From Variovorax sp. OV329 (GTDB taxonomy: Bacteria > Pseudomonadota > Gammaproteobacteria > Burkholderiales > Burkholderiaceae_C): a DNA stretch of 64,000 nt. The stretch is taken from NCBI RefSeq assembly GCF_900114785.1, contig NZ_FOUG01000005.1:186001-250000 (forward strand), read 5' to 3'. A program made the position numbers and the translations under genes. Of the stretch, positions 17,268 to 25,665 are shown one piece after another (position 1 is the stretch's first letter; each line of letters begins with the position of its first letter). The notes below the pieces were generated by a model. The model ran no database searches, was not told the DNA's origin, and was given only the letters and a program-made list of their open reading frames with translations.

Positions 17268-18178
17268 TCGCGGCGCACGATGAAGTCGCTGTACAGGCGC
17301 GCCTCGGGCGTGCCGGCCTGCGGTTCGTTTCGGTAGGACCAGCTGGCCTGCGGCGGCATGGACAGCAGGATGGATTCGGTGCGCCCGCCCGACTGCAGGC
17401 CGAAATGGGTGCCGCGGTCCCACACCAGGTTGAATTCGACGTATCGGCCGCGCCGGTACAGCTGGAACTCGCGCTCGCGCTCGCCGTATGGCGTGTCGCG
17501 GCGCTTCTGCACGATGTCGAAGTAGGCCGGCACGAAAGCGTCGCCCACAGAGCGCAGCATCGCAAAGCTCTCGTCGAAGCCCAGTTCGGAGAAGTCGTCG
17601 AAGAAGATGCCGCCCACGCCGCGCTGCTCGTTGCGGTGCTTGAGGAAGAAATACTCGTCGCACCATTTCTTGAAGCGCGGGTACTTGTCGTCTCCGAAGG
17701 GCGCCAGCGCTTCGCGGCAGTGGCGGTGGAAATGCACCGCGTCTTCCTCGAAACCGTAGTAGGGCGTGAGGTCCATGCCGCCGCCGAACCAGCACACCGG
17801 CTCGCCGCCTTCCGGCAGCGCCGCCAGCATGCGCACGTTCATGTGCACCGTGGGCACGTAGGGGTTGCGCGGGTGGAAGACCAGCGAGACGCCCATCGCC
17901 TCGAAGGGCGCGCCCGAAAGCTCGGGCCGGTGCTGCGTGGCCGAGGGCGGCAGCCGGGGCCCGCGCACCTGCGAAAAGCCGCAGCCGGCGCGCTCGAAGA
18001 GCGGCCCCCCTTCCAGGATGCAGGTCAGGCCGTTGCCCTGCAGGGGTTCATGCGGCTCCTTGGTCCAGGGGTCGCGCACGCACACCGTGCCGTCCGCCGC
18101 TTCCACCGCGGCCATGATGCTGTGCTGCAGGCGGCGCAGGTAGTCGCCGACGACCTGGGTGCGATCGCGATCGCTCAT
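17258..18178 (-). CDS. hemF: Oxygen-dependent coproporphyrinogen III oxidase
   Basis: Aerobic haem-pathway enzyme (306 residues) that decarboxylates coproporphyrinogen III to protoporphyrinogen IX. Conserved segments include [13 protein letters not shown] [41 protein letters not shown] with metal and substrate residues, [10 protein letters not shown] and the C-terminal [12 protein letters not shown]. The ATG at 18178 shares one base with the purD stop (TGATG). An alternative reading extending far upstream runs out of frame through purD and is rejected. Confidence 0.96.
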   Translation of the reverse strand: MSDRDRTQVVGDYLRRLQHSIMAAVEAADGTVCVRDPWTKEPHEPLQGNGLTCILEGGPLFERAGCGFSQVRGPRLPPSATQHRPELSGAPFEAMGVSLVFHPRNPYVPTVHMNVRMLAALPEGGEPVCWFGGGMDLTPYYGFEEDAVHFHRHCREALAPFGDDKYPRFKKWCDEYFFLKHRNEQRGVGGIFFDDFSELGFDESFAMLRSVGDAFVPAYFDIVQKRRDTPYGEREREFQLYRRGRYVEFNLVWDRGTHFGLQSGGRTESILLSMPPQASWSYRNEPQAGTPEARLYSDFIVRREWL

Positions 18179-19476
18179 CAACTCGATGACGTGTTGCGGG
18201 CGTGGACGGCGCGGTGGCCGATGTCCTTGCGGTACTGGGCGCCGTCGAAGTGGATCTTCGAGGCCACCTCGTAGGCCCGCTGCTGCGCCTGCTTGACGCC
18301 ATCGGCCAGCACCGTGACGCACAGCACGCGGCCCCCGCTGGTGCGCAGTTCGCCGCCCTCCAGCGTGGTGCCGGCATGGAAGACCACCGAGTCGGGCGTT
18401 TCGGCCGGGATGCCGTTGATACGGTCGCCCTTGCGCGGCGACAGCGGGTAGCCGTGCGCGGCCATCACCACGCCCAGCGCCGTGTGGCGGTCCCACTGCA
18501 GCTCGATCTGGTCGAGCGTGCCATCGGTGGCATGCCAGAAAACCTCGAACAGGTCGGACTTGAGGCGCATCATGATCGGCTGCGTCTCGGGGTCGCCCAT
18601 GCGGCAGTTGAACTCCAGCGTCTTGGGGTGGCCGCTGGCGTCGATCATCAGGCCGGCGTACAGGAAGCCGGTGAAGGGAATGCCGTCCTTCTCCATGCCG
18701 CGCACCGTGGGCAGGATGATCTCGCGCATGGCACGCGCATGCACCTCGGCCGTGACAACCGGCGCGGGCGAATACGCGCCCATGCCGCCGGTATTGGGGC
18801 CCTGGTCGCCGTCGAGCAGGCGCTTGTGGTCCTGGCTGGTGGCCAGGGCCGTGACGTTCTTGCCGTCGCACATGACGATGAAGCTGGCTTCCTCGCCCTG
18901 CAGGAATTCCTCGATGACCACGCGGGCGCCGCCCTGGTTGTGCGTGACGCCCAGCTTGTTGTCCACCAGCATGAAGTCGATGGCTTCGTGCGCTTCGGCC
19001 ACGGTGGTGGCCACGACCACGCCCTTGCCCGCGGCCAGCCCGTCGGCCTTGACCACGATCGGGGCGCCCTTGGCGTCCACGTAGGCATGAGCCGCCGCGG
19101 GGTCCGAGAAGGTCTCGTACTCGGCGGTGGGAATCTTGTGGCGCTTCATGAAGTCCTTCGAGAAGGCCTTCGAACTCTCGAGCTGCGCGGCCGCCTTGGT
19201 GGGACCGAAGATGCGCAGGCCGTAGGAGCGGAATTCATCCACCACGCCAGCCGCCAGCGGACCCTCGGGGCCCACCACCGTCAGCGCGATCTTTTCCTTT
19301 TGTGCCCACTCGCGCAGTGCCGCGGGCTCGGTGATGTCGATGCACTCGTAGCGCGAATCGCTGGCCGTGCCGCCGTTGCCCGGCGCCACGTACACGCGGC
19401 TCACCCGATTGCCCTGGGCCAGTCGCCACGCCAACGCGTGCTCCCGGCCGCCTCCCCCAATGACGAGTACCTTCAT
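18178..19476 (-). CDS. purD: Phosphoribosylamine-glycine ligase PurD
   Basis: Second step of purine biosynthesis: joins glycine to phosphoribosylamine with ATP. The 432-residue ATP-grasp protein begins [21 protein letters not shown]. It has the ATP-binding [13 protein letters not shown] loop and the [12 protein letters not shown] and [10 protein letters not shown] motifs expected of GAR synthetase. It lies 10 bases downstream of yebC and is coupled to hemF by a 1-base overlap. Confidence 0.96.
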   Translation of the reverse strand: MKVLVIGGGGREHALAWRLAQGNRVSRVYVAPGNGGTASDSRYECIDITEPAALREWAQKEKIALTVVGPEGPLAAGVVDEFRSYGLRIFGPTKAAAQLESSKAFSKDFMKRHKIPTAEYETFSDPAAAHAYVDAKGAPIVVKADGLAAGKGVVVATTVAEAHEAIDFMLVDNKLGVTHNQGGARVVIEEFLQGEEASFIVMCDGKNVTALATSQDHKRLLDGDQGPNTGGMGAYSPAPVVTAEVHARAMREIILPTVRGMEKDGIPFTGFLYAGLMIDASGHPKTLEFNCRMGDPETQPIMMRLKSDLFEVFWHATDGTLDQIELQWDRHTALGVVMAAHGYPLSPRKGDRINGIPAETPDSVVFHAGTTLEGGELRTSGGRVLCVTVLADGVKQAQQRAYEVASKIHFDGAQYRKDIGHRAVHARNTSSS

Positions 19477-19486
19477 GCGCGGGCCT

Positions 19487-20212
19487 TCATGCGTCCAGGG
19501 ATGCGTTGTGATAGACGTCCTGGACGTCGTCCAGGTCTTCCAGCGCGTCGAGCAGCTTCTGCATCTTCGCGGCGTCCTCGCCGGTGACGTCGATGTTGTT
19601 CTCGGCGCGCATGGTGACCTCGGCCACCTCGGGCTTCAGGCCGGCGGCTTCCAGGGCGTTCTTCACCGTCTCGAAATCGGCAACGGCGGTCAGCACTTCG
19701 ATGGCGCCGTCGTCGTCGCTGACCACGTCCTCGGCGCCGGCCTCCAGGGCCACTTCCATCACCTTGTCCTCGCTGGTGCCGGGCGCGAAGATGAGCTGGC
19801 CGCAGTGCTTGAACTGGAAGGCCACCGAGCCTTCGGTGCCCATGTTGCCGCCGTACTTCGAGAAGGCGTGGCGCACCTCGGCCACGGTGCGCACGCGGTT
19901 GTCGGTCATGGTGTCGACGATGATGGCGGCACCGCCGATGCCGTAGCCCTCGTAGCGGATCTCCTCGTAGGTCACGCCCTCGAGGTTGCCGGTGGCCTTG
20001 TCGATGTTGCGCTTGATGGTGTCGGCCGGCAGGTTCACCGCCTTGGCCTTGTCGACCGCCAGACGCAGGCGGGGATTGGCGCTCAGATCGCCGCCGCCTG
20101 CCCTGGCCGCCACCATGATTTCACGGATCGCGCGCGTCCAGAGCTTGCCGCGCTTCTCGTCCTGACGGCCTTTGCGGTGCTGGATGTTCGCCCATTTGCT
20201 GTGTCCGGCCAT
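19487..20212 (-). CDS. yebC: YebC/PmpR family protein
   Basis: A 241-residue member of the TACO1/YebC family. Members have been described as DNA-binding regulators and as factors that relieve ribosome stalling at difficult sequences, so the exact role here is open. The signature N-terminus [23 protein letters not shown] is complete. The glycine-rich [19 protein letters not shown] segment and the acidic C-terminal half are typical. It is the first gene of the leftward yebC-purD-hemF-nadD-rsfS-rlmH-maf-rng chain and diverges from the methyltransferase at 20333. Confidence 0.93.
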   Translation of the reverse strand: MAGHSKWANIQHRKGRQDEKRGKLWTRAIREIMVAARAGGGDLSANPRLRLAVDKAKAVNLPADTIKRNIDKATGNLEGVTYEEIRYEGYGIGGAAIIVDTMTDNRVRTVAEVRHAFSKYGGNMGTEGSVAFQFKHCGQLIFAPGTSEDKVMEVALEAGAEDVVSDDDGAIEVLTAVADFETVKNALEAAGLKPEVAEVTMRAENNIDVTGEDAAKMQKLLDALEDLDDVQDVYHNASLDA

Positions 20213-20332
20213 AGGTCTTTCTCTCGATCTCTCTCAATAGTCAAAGCAGACCGCGAGTTTACTTGGCGGCGCTCGGGGGCAGGCCGGGCGTTGCACCCGA
20301 TTTCACATGGCGCTTTTGAGCATAATCGTCCG
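20213..20332. promoter_or_regulatory. Divergent yebC / methyltransferase promoter region
   Basis: A -10-like CATAAT lies at 20321-20326, only six bases before the ATG at 20333. If it is used, the rightward transcript would start almost at the start codon, and no Shine-Dalgarno sequence is visible there. On the opposite strand a TAAACT, which recurs upstream of pbpG and ppa, could serve as the yebC -10. Both calls are by eye. Confidence 0.35.
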
Positions 20333-21103
20333 ATGACCCTACCGCACGTCGACGCCAGTCGCAGCCCCCAGGCCCTCGCGCCGCACACGCCCTTGGCAGG
20401 TTATTACAAGGACGAAGTCGAGCACCGTGCCTACCTCCAGAAGATCTTCGACGACACCGCGCCCGACTACGAGCGCATCGAAAACGTGCTGGCGCTGGGC
20501 TCCGGCCGCTGGTACCGCCGCCAGGCACTGATGCGCGCCGGCCTCGGCCAGGGTGCGGAGGTGCTCGACGTGGGCATCGGCACCGGCATGGTGGCCACCG
20601 AGGCGCTGGGCATCATCGGGCCCGAAGGCCGCCTGGTGGGCGTGGACCCCAGCCCCGGCATGATGGGCCAGGTGCACCTGCCCGGCGTGGAGCTGGTGCA
20701 GGGCATGGCCGAGTCCCTGCCCCGCGAGGACGCCAGCTGCGACTTTCTCAGCATGGGCTATGCGCTGCGCCACATCGGCGACGTGACGGCCGCCTTCGCC
20801 GAATTCCACCGGGTGCTGCGCCCGGGCGGGCGCGTGGTGGTCCTCGAGATCACCAAGCCGCGCGGCCCCGTAGGCACGGCCCTGCTCAAGACCTACATGC
20901 GCAGCGTGGTGCCGGTCATCGCCCGCGTCGCCGCGCGCGGCCGTGCCACGCCCGAGCTCTGGCGCTACTACTGGGACACCATCGAGACCTGTATCGCACC
21001 CGAGACGGTGCTCCAGGCCCTGCGCGATGCGGGCTTCGTGGACGTGCAGCAACGGCTGGAACTGGGCATTTTTTCCGAATACACAGCGAGCAAGCCCCAG
21101 TGA
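20333..21103 (+). CDS. UbiE/COQ5-like class I SAM methyltransferase
   Basis: A 256-residue SAM-dependent methyltransferase. The SAM-binding glycine loop is VLDVGIGTGMVATEA, followed by GVDPSPGMM, and the post-motifs LSMGYALRHIGDV and FHRVLRPGGRVVVLEI are shared with UbiE/MenG. It differs from housekeeping UbiE in the first loop (UbiE normally has DVAGGTGD). It may act on a quinone precursor or on the aromatic head of the pigment-like product encoded downstream. Its TGA overlaps the GTG of the chorismatase (GTGA), so the two are translationally coupled. Confidence 0.82.
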   Translation: MTLPHVDASRSPQALAPHTPLAGYYKDEVEHRAYLQKIFDDTAPDYERIENVLALGSGRWYRRQALMRAGLGQGAEVLDVGIGTGMVATEALGIIGPEGRLVGVDPSPGMMGQVHLPGVELVQGMAESLPREDASCDFLSMGYALRHIGDVTAAFAEFHRVLRPGGRVVVLEITKPRGPVGTALLKTYMRSVVPVIARVAARGRATPELWRYYWDTIETCIAPETVLQALRDAGFVDVQQRLELGIFSEYTASKPQ

Positions 21104-22125
21104 GATTCGGCACGCCTGTCTCGGCTTCGGCATTGCGCGTGCAGCGCGCTCCCCTGGCCAGCATCCTGGACCCGGCGACCCTCGGTACGCCGCCGCTGGG
21201 CGCCCTCGCCTACGGACAGCCGGCCCAGCCGGCCTGGGTGAGCGGTGTGGATGCGCCCCTGCTGGCGGGCGACGACGCCATGGCCGACTTCTGGCTTTCA
21301 GGCGGGCGCATCGATTCCGGGCGCAGCGGTGCGGCGCACTGGCGCACCGATGGCCACTGGATGCTGGGCAGCATCGATCTGCACGAGGACGGCCAGGGAC
21401 TTGAGCAGGCCTCCGAGGCCGCCTACCGCGACCTCTTCCAGGCCTTGCGGGACGCCGGCTGCCCGCAACTGCAGCGCGTGTGGAACTACCTGCCGCGCAT
21501 CAACGAGGATGGCGGCGGGCTCGAGCGCTACCGACAGTTCAACATGGGCCGCCAGAAGGCCTTCATCGACGCCGGCCACGCGGTGTACGAAGGCGCGCCG
21601 GCCGCTTGCGCACTCGGCGTGCAGCGCGGCGCGCTGTCCATCCGCTTCCTGGCCGGCCAGCGCGCGCCGCTGGCCATCGAGAACCCTCGCCAGGTCTCGG
21701 CCTACCGCTACCCCAGCGCCTACGGCCCGCGCCCGCCCACGTTCTCGCGCGCGGCGTTGGCGGAGATCGGCGACGGACAAGTGGCCCTGTTCATTTCCGG
21801 AACCGCGAGCATCGTGGGCCATGCCACCGTCCACCCGGACGACGTTGCCGAGCAGACGCGCGAGACGCTGCGCAACCTGTCCGTGATTGTCCAGGCGGCC
21901 AGCGAGCGCGGCAGCGCCCGCTACGAGTTGGGCATGCTGCATCCGGTAGTCTACGTACGCCATGTGGCCGACACGCCCCGGGTGCGCGAGGTGCTTGCAG
22001 AGGCGCTCGGCCCCGACGCCGACTTCCTGCGCCATGCCGTTTACCTGCAGGCAGACATCTGCCGCCAAGACCTGCTGGTCGAGATCGAAGCACACGCCGT
22101 CGCAAGCGGCGTGCTGCACGCATGA
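21100..22125 (+). CDS. Chorismatase (FkbO/Hyg5/XanB2 family)
   Basis: Predicted to cleave chorismate to pyruvate plus a hydroxybenzoate or dihydroxycyclohexadienoate. In Xanthomonas the relative XanB2 makes 3- and 4-hydroxybenzoate for the xanthomonadin pigment and ubiquinone. The 341-residue protein has family-type segments VWNYLPRINE, YRQFNMGRQKAF, SAYRYPSAYGPRPPTFSRA and FISGTASIVGHATVHPDDV, the last in the RidA-like C-terminal half. Start is GTG at 21100, inside the stop of the methyltransferase. Its product class cannot be decided by eye, but neighbours argue for a hydroxybenzoate starter unit. Confidence 0.85.
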   Translation: MRFGTPVSASALRVQRAPLASILDPATLGTPPLGALAYGQPAQPAWVSGVDAPLLAGDDAMADFWLSGGRIDSGRSGAAHWRTDGHWMLGSIDLHEDGQGLEQASEAAYRDLFQALRDAGCPQLQRVWNYLPRINEDGGGLERYRQFNMGRQKAFIDAGHAVYEGAPAACALGVQRGALSIRFLAGQRAPLAIENPRQVSAYRYPSAYGPRPPTFSRAALAEIGDGQVALFISGTASIVGHATVHPDDVAEQTRETLRNLSVIVQAASERGSARYELGMLHPVVYVRHVADTPRVREVLAEALGPDADFLRHAVYLQADICRQDLLVEIEAHAVASGVLHA

Positions 22126-22140
22126 CAGCAGCCCTCACCC

Positions 22141-22944
22141 ATGAAGAGTTTCTTTTGCAGGGCGACGTCCCTTCTCCTGGCCCTGCCGCTGTACTGCCTG
22201 CTGATCGGGCTCGGACTGGTCTCGCTCGGCTGGAACCTGCTGGCCCTGCCGCTGCACCGGCTGCTGCCTGAAGAGACCGGCCGCAGGGTGGGTCGCGCCG
22301 TCATCGCGCGCTCCTACCGCATGTTCTGGGCGGTGGCCTCGGCCACCGGCATGATGCGCGTGGATGCCACCTGCCTCGATGCCTTGCGGGACGAGCGCGG
22401 CCTGATCATCGTCGCCAACCACCCGACCATGCTCGACGCCCTGCTGCTGGTGGCCCGGCTGCCGCGCAGCGCCTGCATCATGAAGGCCGACCTGGTGCGC
22501 AACGTCTTCCTGGGCTCGGGCGCGCGGCTGGCGCGCTACATCCGCAACGACTCGGCCCGCCACATGATCCGCCTGGCGGTGCAGGACCTGCAGCGCGGCG
22601 GCCAGCTGGTGATCTTTCCCGAGGGCACCCGCACGGTGACGCCGCCACTGGACGCCTTTCGCCCAGGGGTCACGCTGATCGCCAAGCGGGCCAAGGCCCC
22701 CATCCAGACCGTCTTCATCGACACCGACACACCTTACCTTCGCAAAGGCTGGCCCATCTGGCGCGTGCCGCCGCTGCCCATCCGCGTGAAGCTGCGGCTC
22801 GGCGAGCGCTTTGTCGCGCGCGCCGACAGCGACGCCGTGCTGCACGAGCTGGAACAGTACTATCGGGGCCAACTGGAAGAAGAGCGCGCAATCGGCGCGA
22901 CCGCCGCATGCAGCACGAGCCCTCGCGCACCCACATTGTCCTGA
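22141..22944 (+). CDS. Lysophospholipid acyltransferase (PlsC-like)
   Basis: A 267-residue 1-acyl-glycerol-3-phosphate acyltransferase-like protein. It has an N-terminal hydrophobic anchor (residues 10-35), the catalytic NHPTMLD (HX4D) motif and the FPEGTRT substrate motif. In aryl-polyene clusters PlsC-like enzymes are thought to attach the polyene or its fatty acyl partner to a lipid scaffold. It starts 15 bases after the chorismatase and overlaps the glycosyltransferase by 37 bases. In some aryl-polyene systems these two activities are one fused protein (ApeJ-type); here they are separate. Confidence 0.85.
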   Translation: MKSFFCRATSLLLALPLYCLLIGLGLVSLGWNLLALPLHRLLPEETGRRVGRAVIARSYRMFWAVASATGMMRVDATCLDALRDERGLIIVANHPTMLDALLLVARLPRSACIMKADLVRNVFLGSGARLARYIRNDSARHMIRLAVQDLQRGGQLVIFPEGTRTVTPPLDAFRPGVTLIAKRAKAPIQTVFIDTDTPYLRKGWPIWRVPPLPIRVKLRLGERFVARADSDAVLHELEQYYRGQLEEERAIGATAACSTSPRAPTLS

Positions 22945-23687
22945 TCCCGTCCTACAACACAGGCGAACGCCTGTTTTCCACCGTGGCTGCCGCGCGCGCG
23001 CAATGGGCCCCGGTGTGGGTGGTGGTCGACGGCAGCACCGACGGAACCGGCGAGCGACTTCGCGTCATGGCCGAGAACGACCCCGGCCTGCGCGTGTTCC
23101 TGCTGCCCGAGAACCGCGGCAAGGGCGCGGCCGTGCTGCGCGGCCTGCACGAAGCGCGCGCCAGCGGCTTCACGCATGCGCTGACCATGGATTCGGACGG
23201 GCAGCATCCGGCGGACCTCATCCCCTCCTTCATGGCGCGCTCGCAGGCGCGGCCCGAGGCCATGGTGCTGGGCAAGCCGGTGTTCGATGCCAGCGCGCCG
23301 CTTCTGCGGGTGCGTGGGCGCCGCATCTCCAACGGCTGGACCGAGTTGGAGACGCTGTTCGCCGGCATCGGCGACTCGCTCTACGGCTTTCGCGTCTACC
23401 CGATCGCGCCGCTCATCAAGGTGATGCAGCGCCAGCCCTGGATGCGCCGCTTCGACTTCGACACCGAGGCGGTGGTGCGGCTGGCCTGGAAAGGCATCAA
23501 GCCCATCAACATCGACGCACCGGTGAAGTACCTCAGCGCGGAGGAAGGCGGCGTCTCGCACTTCAACTACGTGCGCGACAACGCCCTGCTCACCTGGATG
23601 CACACACGGCTGATGGTCGAGTTCGGCCTGCGCCTGCCGCTGCTGGTGTCGCGGCGCATCCGCAAGGCGCCGCCCTTCCAGCCCTGA
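22908..23687 (+). CDS. Family 2 glycosyltransferase
   Basis: A 259-residue GT-A glycosyltransferase of the dolichol-phosphate-mannose-synthase type. It has IPSYNTGERL at the N-terminus, the VVDGSTDGTGERL nucleotide-sugar motif, the DSDGQHPADLI metal motif and the FDFDTEAVVRLAW acceptor region. It has no large membrane domain. It overlaps the acyltransferase by 37 bases and ends 18 bases short of the converging ketoreductase gene, closing the right-facing arm of the cluster. The likely task is to glycosylate the lipid or aromatic precursor (inference). Confidence 0.87.
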   Translation: MQHEPSRTHIVLIPSYNTGERLFSTVAAARAQWAPVWVVVDGSTDGTGERLRVMAENDPGLRVFLLPENRGKGAAVLRGLHEARASGFTHALTMDSDGQHPADLIPSFMARSQARPEAMVLGKPVFDASAPLLRVRGRRISNGWTELETLFAGIGDSLYGFRVYPIAPLIKVMQRQPWMRRFDFDTEAVVRLAWKGIKPINIDAPVKYLSAEEGGVSHFNYVRDNALLTWMHTRLMVEFGLRLPLLVSRRIRKAPPFQP

Positions 23688-23705
23688 GCGGGCCTGGGGC
23701 CAGCC

Positions 23706-24437
23706 TCAGATCATTCCGCCGTTGATCGAGATCACCTGGCCCGTGATGTAGCCGGCCTCCGCGCCCGCAAGGAAGGCGGCGAGCGCCGCCACTTCCTCCG
23801 CCGTGCCGGCGCGCTTGCTGGGCACCAGCTGGTCGATCAGCGCCTTGTCGAACGCCGCGTCGGCCATGGGCGAGGCGATGATGCCCGGCGCGATCGCGTT
23901 CACCGTCACACCGCGCGCCGCCACTTCCAGCGACAGCGACTTGGTCGCGCTGTTGAGCGCGCCCTTGGCGGCCGAGTAGTTCACCTGCCCGCGGTTGCCG
24001 GTGAGCGAGGCCACCGACGACACATTGATGATGCGCCCCCAGCGCGTGCGAAGCATGGGCAGCAGCAGCGGCTGCGTCACGCGGAAGAAGCCGTTGAGCG
24101 ACACGTCGATCACCTTGTGCCACTGCTCGGCGCGCATGCCGGGAAGCACGGCGTCATCATGGACTCCCGCATTGTTGACCAGGATCTGCACCGGGCCGTC
24201 GGCCAGGATCTTCTCGCACGCCTGCGCGCAGGCCTCGTCGCTGCGCAGGTCGAACACATGGCACTCGGCGCGGCCGCCGGCGGCCGTGATCTCGTCGGCC
24301 AGGGCCTGCACCGATTCCGGCCGCGAGTTGGCGTGCAGCAGCACGGTGGCACCGCCTTGGGCCAGCCGCCGCGCGATGGCCTGGCCGAGTGCGCCGCTGG
24401 CGCCGGTGATGAGAGCGCGTTTGCCGTTCCAGCTCAT
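23706..24437 (-). CDS. 3-ketoacyl-ACP reductase (FabG/ApeQ-like)
   Basis: A 243-residue short-chain dehydrogenase. The NADPH loop is ITGASGALGQAIARRL, the NNAG motif is LVNNAGVHDD, and the catalytic Ser-Tyr-Lys set is in SVASLTGNRGQVNYSAAKGAL. Ketoreductases of this type supply the reduction step of aryl-polyene chain extension (ApeQ in the described pathway). Its ATG overlaps the upstream dehydratase stop (ATGA), so it is the last gene of the left-facing arm and not a stray fabG. Confidence 0.88.
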   Translation of the reverse strand: MSWNGKRALITGASGALGQAIARRLAQGGATVLLHANSRPESVQALADEITAAGGRAECHVFDLRSDEACAQACEKILADGPVQILVNNAGVHDDAVLPGMRAEQWHKVIDVSLNGFFRVTQPLLLPMLRTRWGRIINVSSVASLTGNRGQVNYSAAKGALNSATKSLSLEVAARGVTVNAIAPGIIASPMADAAFDKALIDQLVPSKRAGTAEEVAALAAFLAGAEAGYITGQVISINGGMI

Positions 24438-24904
24438 GCAGGTTTTTCCGTCGGAGTGAGGGGCGTGTTCAGCACCACCACCGCGCGGCCTGAAGCCAGC
24501 GATCGGCCGGTGCCGTCAGCCACGTTGAACTCGTAGAGCACCTGCCGGTCATCACCCGACAGGCGCGTGGCATGCACCTGCATCGCGCCCTCCACCGTGT
24601 CGAGGCGCTCGACGCCCAGGCGCACCGAGCGCACGCTGGCCAGGTAGCCGGCCGAGGGTGCCTGCCCCGCGCCGGCCGTGAGCCCGCCATGCAGCGCCAT
24701 GGCCTGCGCGGCGTACTCAATGGCGTTGGGTGCCAGGAGGCCTGAAGCGGTGCGCAGCGGGTTGGCGCCGTCGCGATGGGTCGTGGTGCTGCAGTGGATG
24801 CGTTGCGCGTCCCAGCCTTCCAGCTTTTCCAGCAGGCACATGCTGCCGCGGTGCGGGATGCGCGACTCGATGCCGGCGCGGTCCAGTGTCTGCGGTCCAC
24901 TCAT
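24434..24904 (-). CDS. Hotdog-fold 3-hydroxyacyl-ACP dehydratase-like protein (ApeP-like)
   Basis: A 156-residue hotdog protein. The N-terminal IPHRGSMCLLEKLEGWD segment with its conserved His and the ANPLRTASGLLAPNAIEYAAQAMALHGG helix region match dehydratases found in aryl-polyene clusters. It would remove water from the beta-hydroxyacyl-ACP made by the neighbouring ketoreductase. ATG at 24904 sits in the ATGA overlap with the upstream methyltransferase stop. A second dehydratase-like domain lies at the C-terminus of the AMP-ligase at 30469. Confidence 0.8.
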   Translation of the reverse strand: MSGPQTLDRAGIESRIPHRGSMCLLEKLEGWDAQRIHCSTTTHRDGANPLRTASGLLAPNAIEYAAQAMALHGGLTAGAGQAPSAGYLASVRSVRLGVERLDTVEGAMQVHATRLSGDDRQVLYEFNVADGTGRSLASGRAVVVLNTPLTPTEKPA

Positions 24905-25665
24905 TTCAGATCGGCCACCAGCAGCACGTTGGCAAAAGGCGTGCCCTGGCTCATGGGCAGGCTGTGCACCGCGAAGCCCAGGCGCTGCAGCAGCGCGGTC
25001 CACTCGTGCAGCGGCCGGCCCCAAGTGGGCGCGACGCGGTGTCCGCGCACGCGCGTCACGGTGCGGTCCACCCACTGGCTGATGCGGTAGCCGCGGCGGC
25101 TGGCAGCGTCGCCCACGCGCAGCAGCAGGCGCGCGGGCGTGCCGTCATCGCGCTCTGCTGCGCCCTGCTGCAGGGCCTGGCGCACGCGGGAGAGCACGCC
25201 CTCCTGTGCCTGCAGGTCCACGTAGTGCAGCACGTCGAGGATCACCACCAGGTCGCTGGGGGGCAGCGGCGCGTCGCACATGTCGCCGCAGACGAAGGCC
25301 GGCGCAGGCTGAAGATGCCCCACCGCGCGCGTGGCGCGGGCGATGTCGCGCGGCATCAGCTCGATGCCGGTGTAGTCCACGCGCATCGGCGTGGCCGACC
25401 AGCCGGCGGGCCAGTGGCGCCGGGCCTGCATCTCGCCCATCGACGACAACAGGCTCACGAACAGGCCCTGGCCGCAGCCGATGTCCAGCACGCGACGCTG
25501 GCCGGGCGCGATAAGGCCCTGCTCGATGAGGCCGCGGAAGATCGGGTCGCGCGCCAGCTTGCCGCGCGCGAAGTGCCAGGCGAAGCGGCCGGCCTGCCGA
25601 TAAGGCTGCGTGGCTGCGTCGTGCAGCCGCCGCCAGGCAGCGTCGGGATGGTGCGGCGCCGTCAC
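24901..25665 (-). CDS. Class I SAM-dependent methyltransferase
   Basis: A 254-residue methyltransferase with the SAM loop VLDIGCGQGLFVSLLSSM, the acidic GIELMPRDIARA motif and the VVILDVLHYVDL post-motif. The start is GTG at 25665, which overlaps the deacetylase stop (GTGA). Methyltransferases occur in some aryl-polyene and xanthomonadin clusters and could methylate the hydroxyl or ring of the aryl head, but the substrate cannot be read from sequence. It is coupled on both sides to cluster genes. Confidence 0.8.
   Translation of the reverse strand: MTAPHHPDAAWRRLHDAATQPYRQAGRFAWHFARGKLARDPIFRGLIEQGLIAPGQRRVLDIGCGQGLFVSLLSSMGEMQARRHWPAGWSATPMRVDYTGIELMPRDIARATRAVGHLQPAPAFVCGDMCDAPLPPSDLVVILDVLHYVDLQAQEGVLSRVRQALQQGAAERDDGTPARLLLRVGDAASRRGYRISQWVDRTVTRVRGHRVAPTWGRPLHEWTALLQRLGFAVHSLPMSQGTPFANVLLVADLK

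Noticed and set aside
16629..17795. An extended nadD frame of 388 codons
   Set aside because: The first 176 codons overlap hemF in another frame and have no NadD features; the ATG at 17267 matches the family start.
23706..24437. The ketoreductase as housekeeping fabG
   Set aside because: It overlaps the cluster dehydratase by four bases, and no fabD, fabH or fabF is near, so a cluster-specific ApeQ-like role is more likely.
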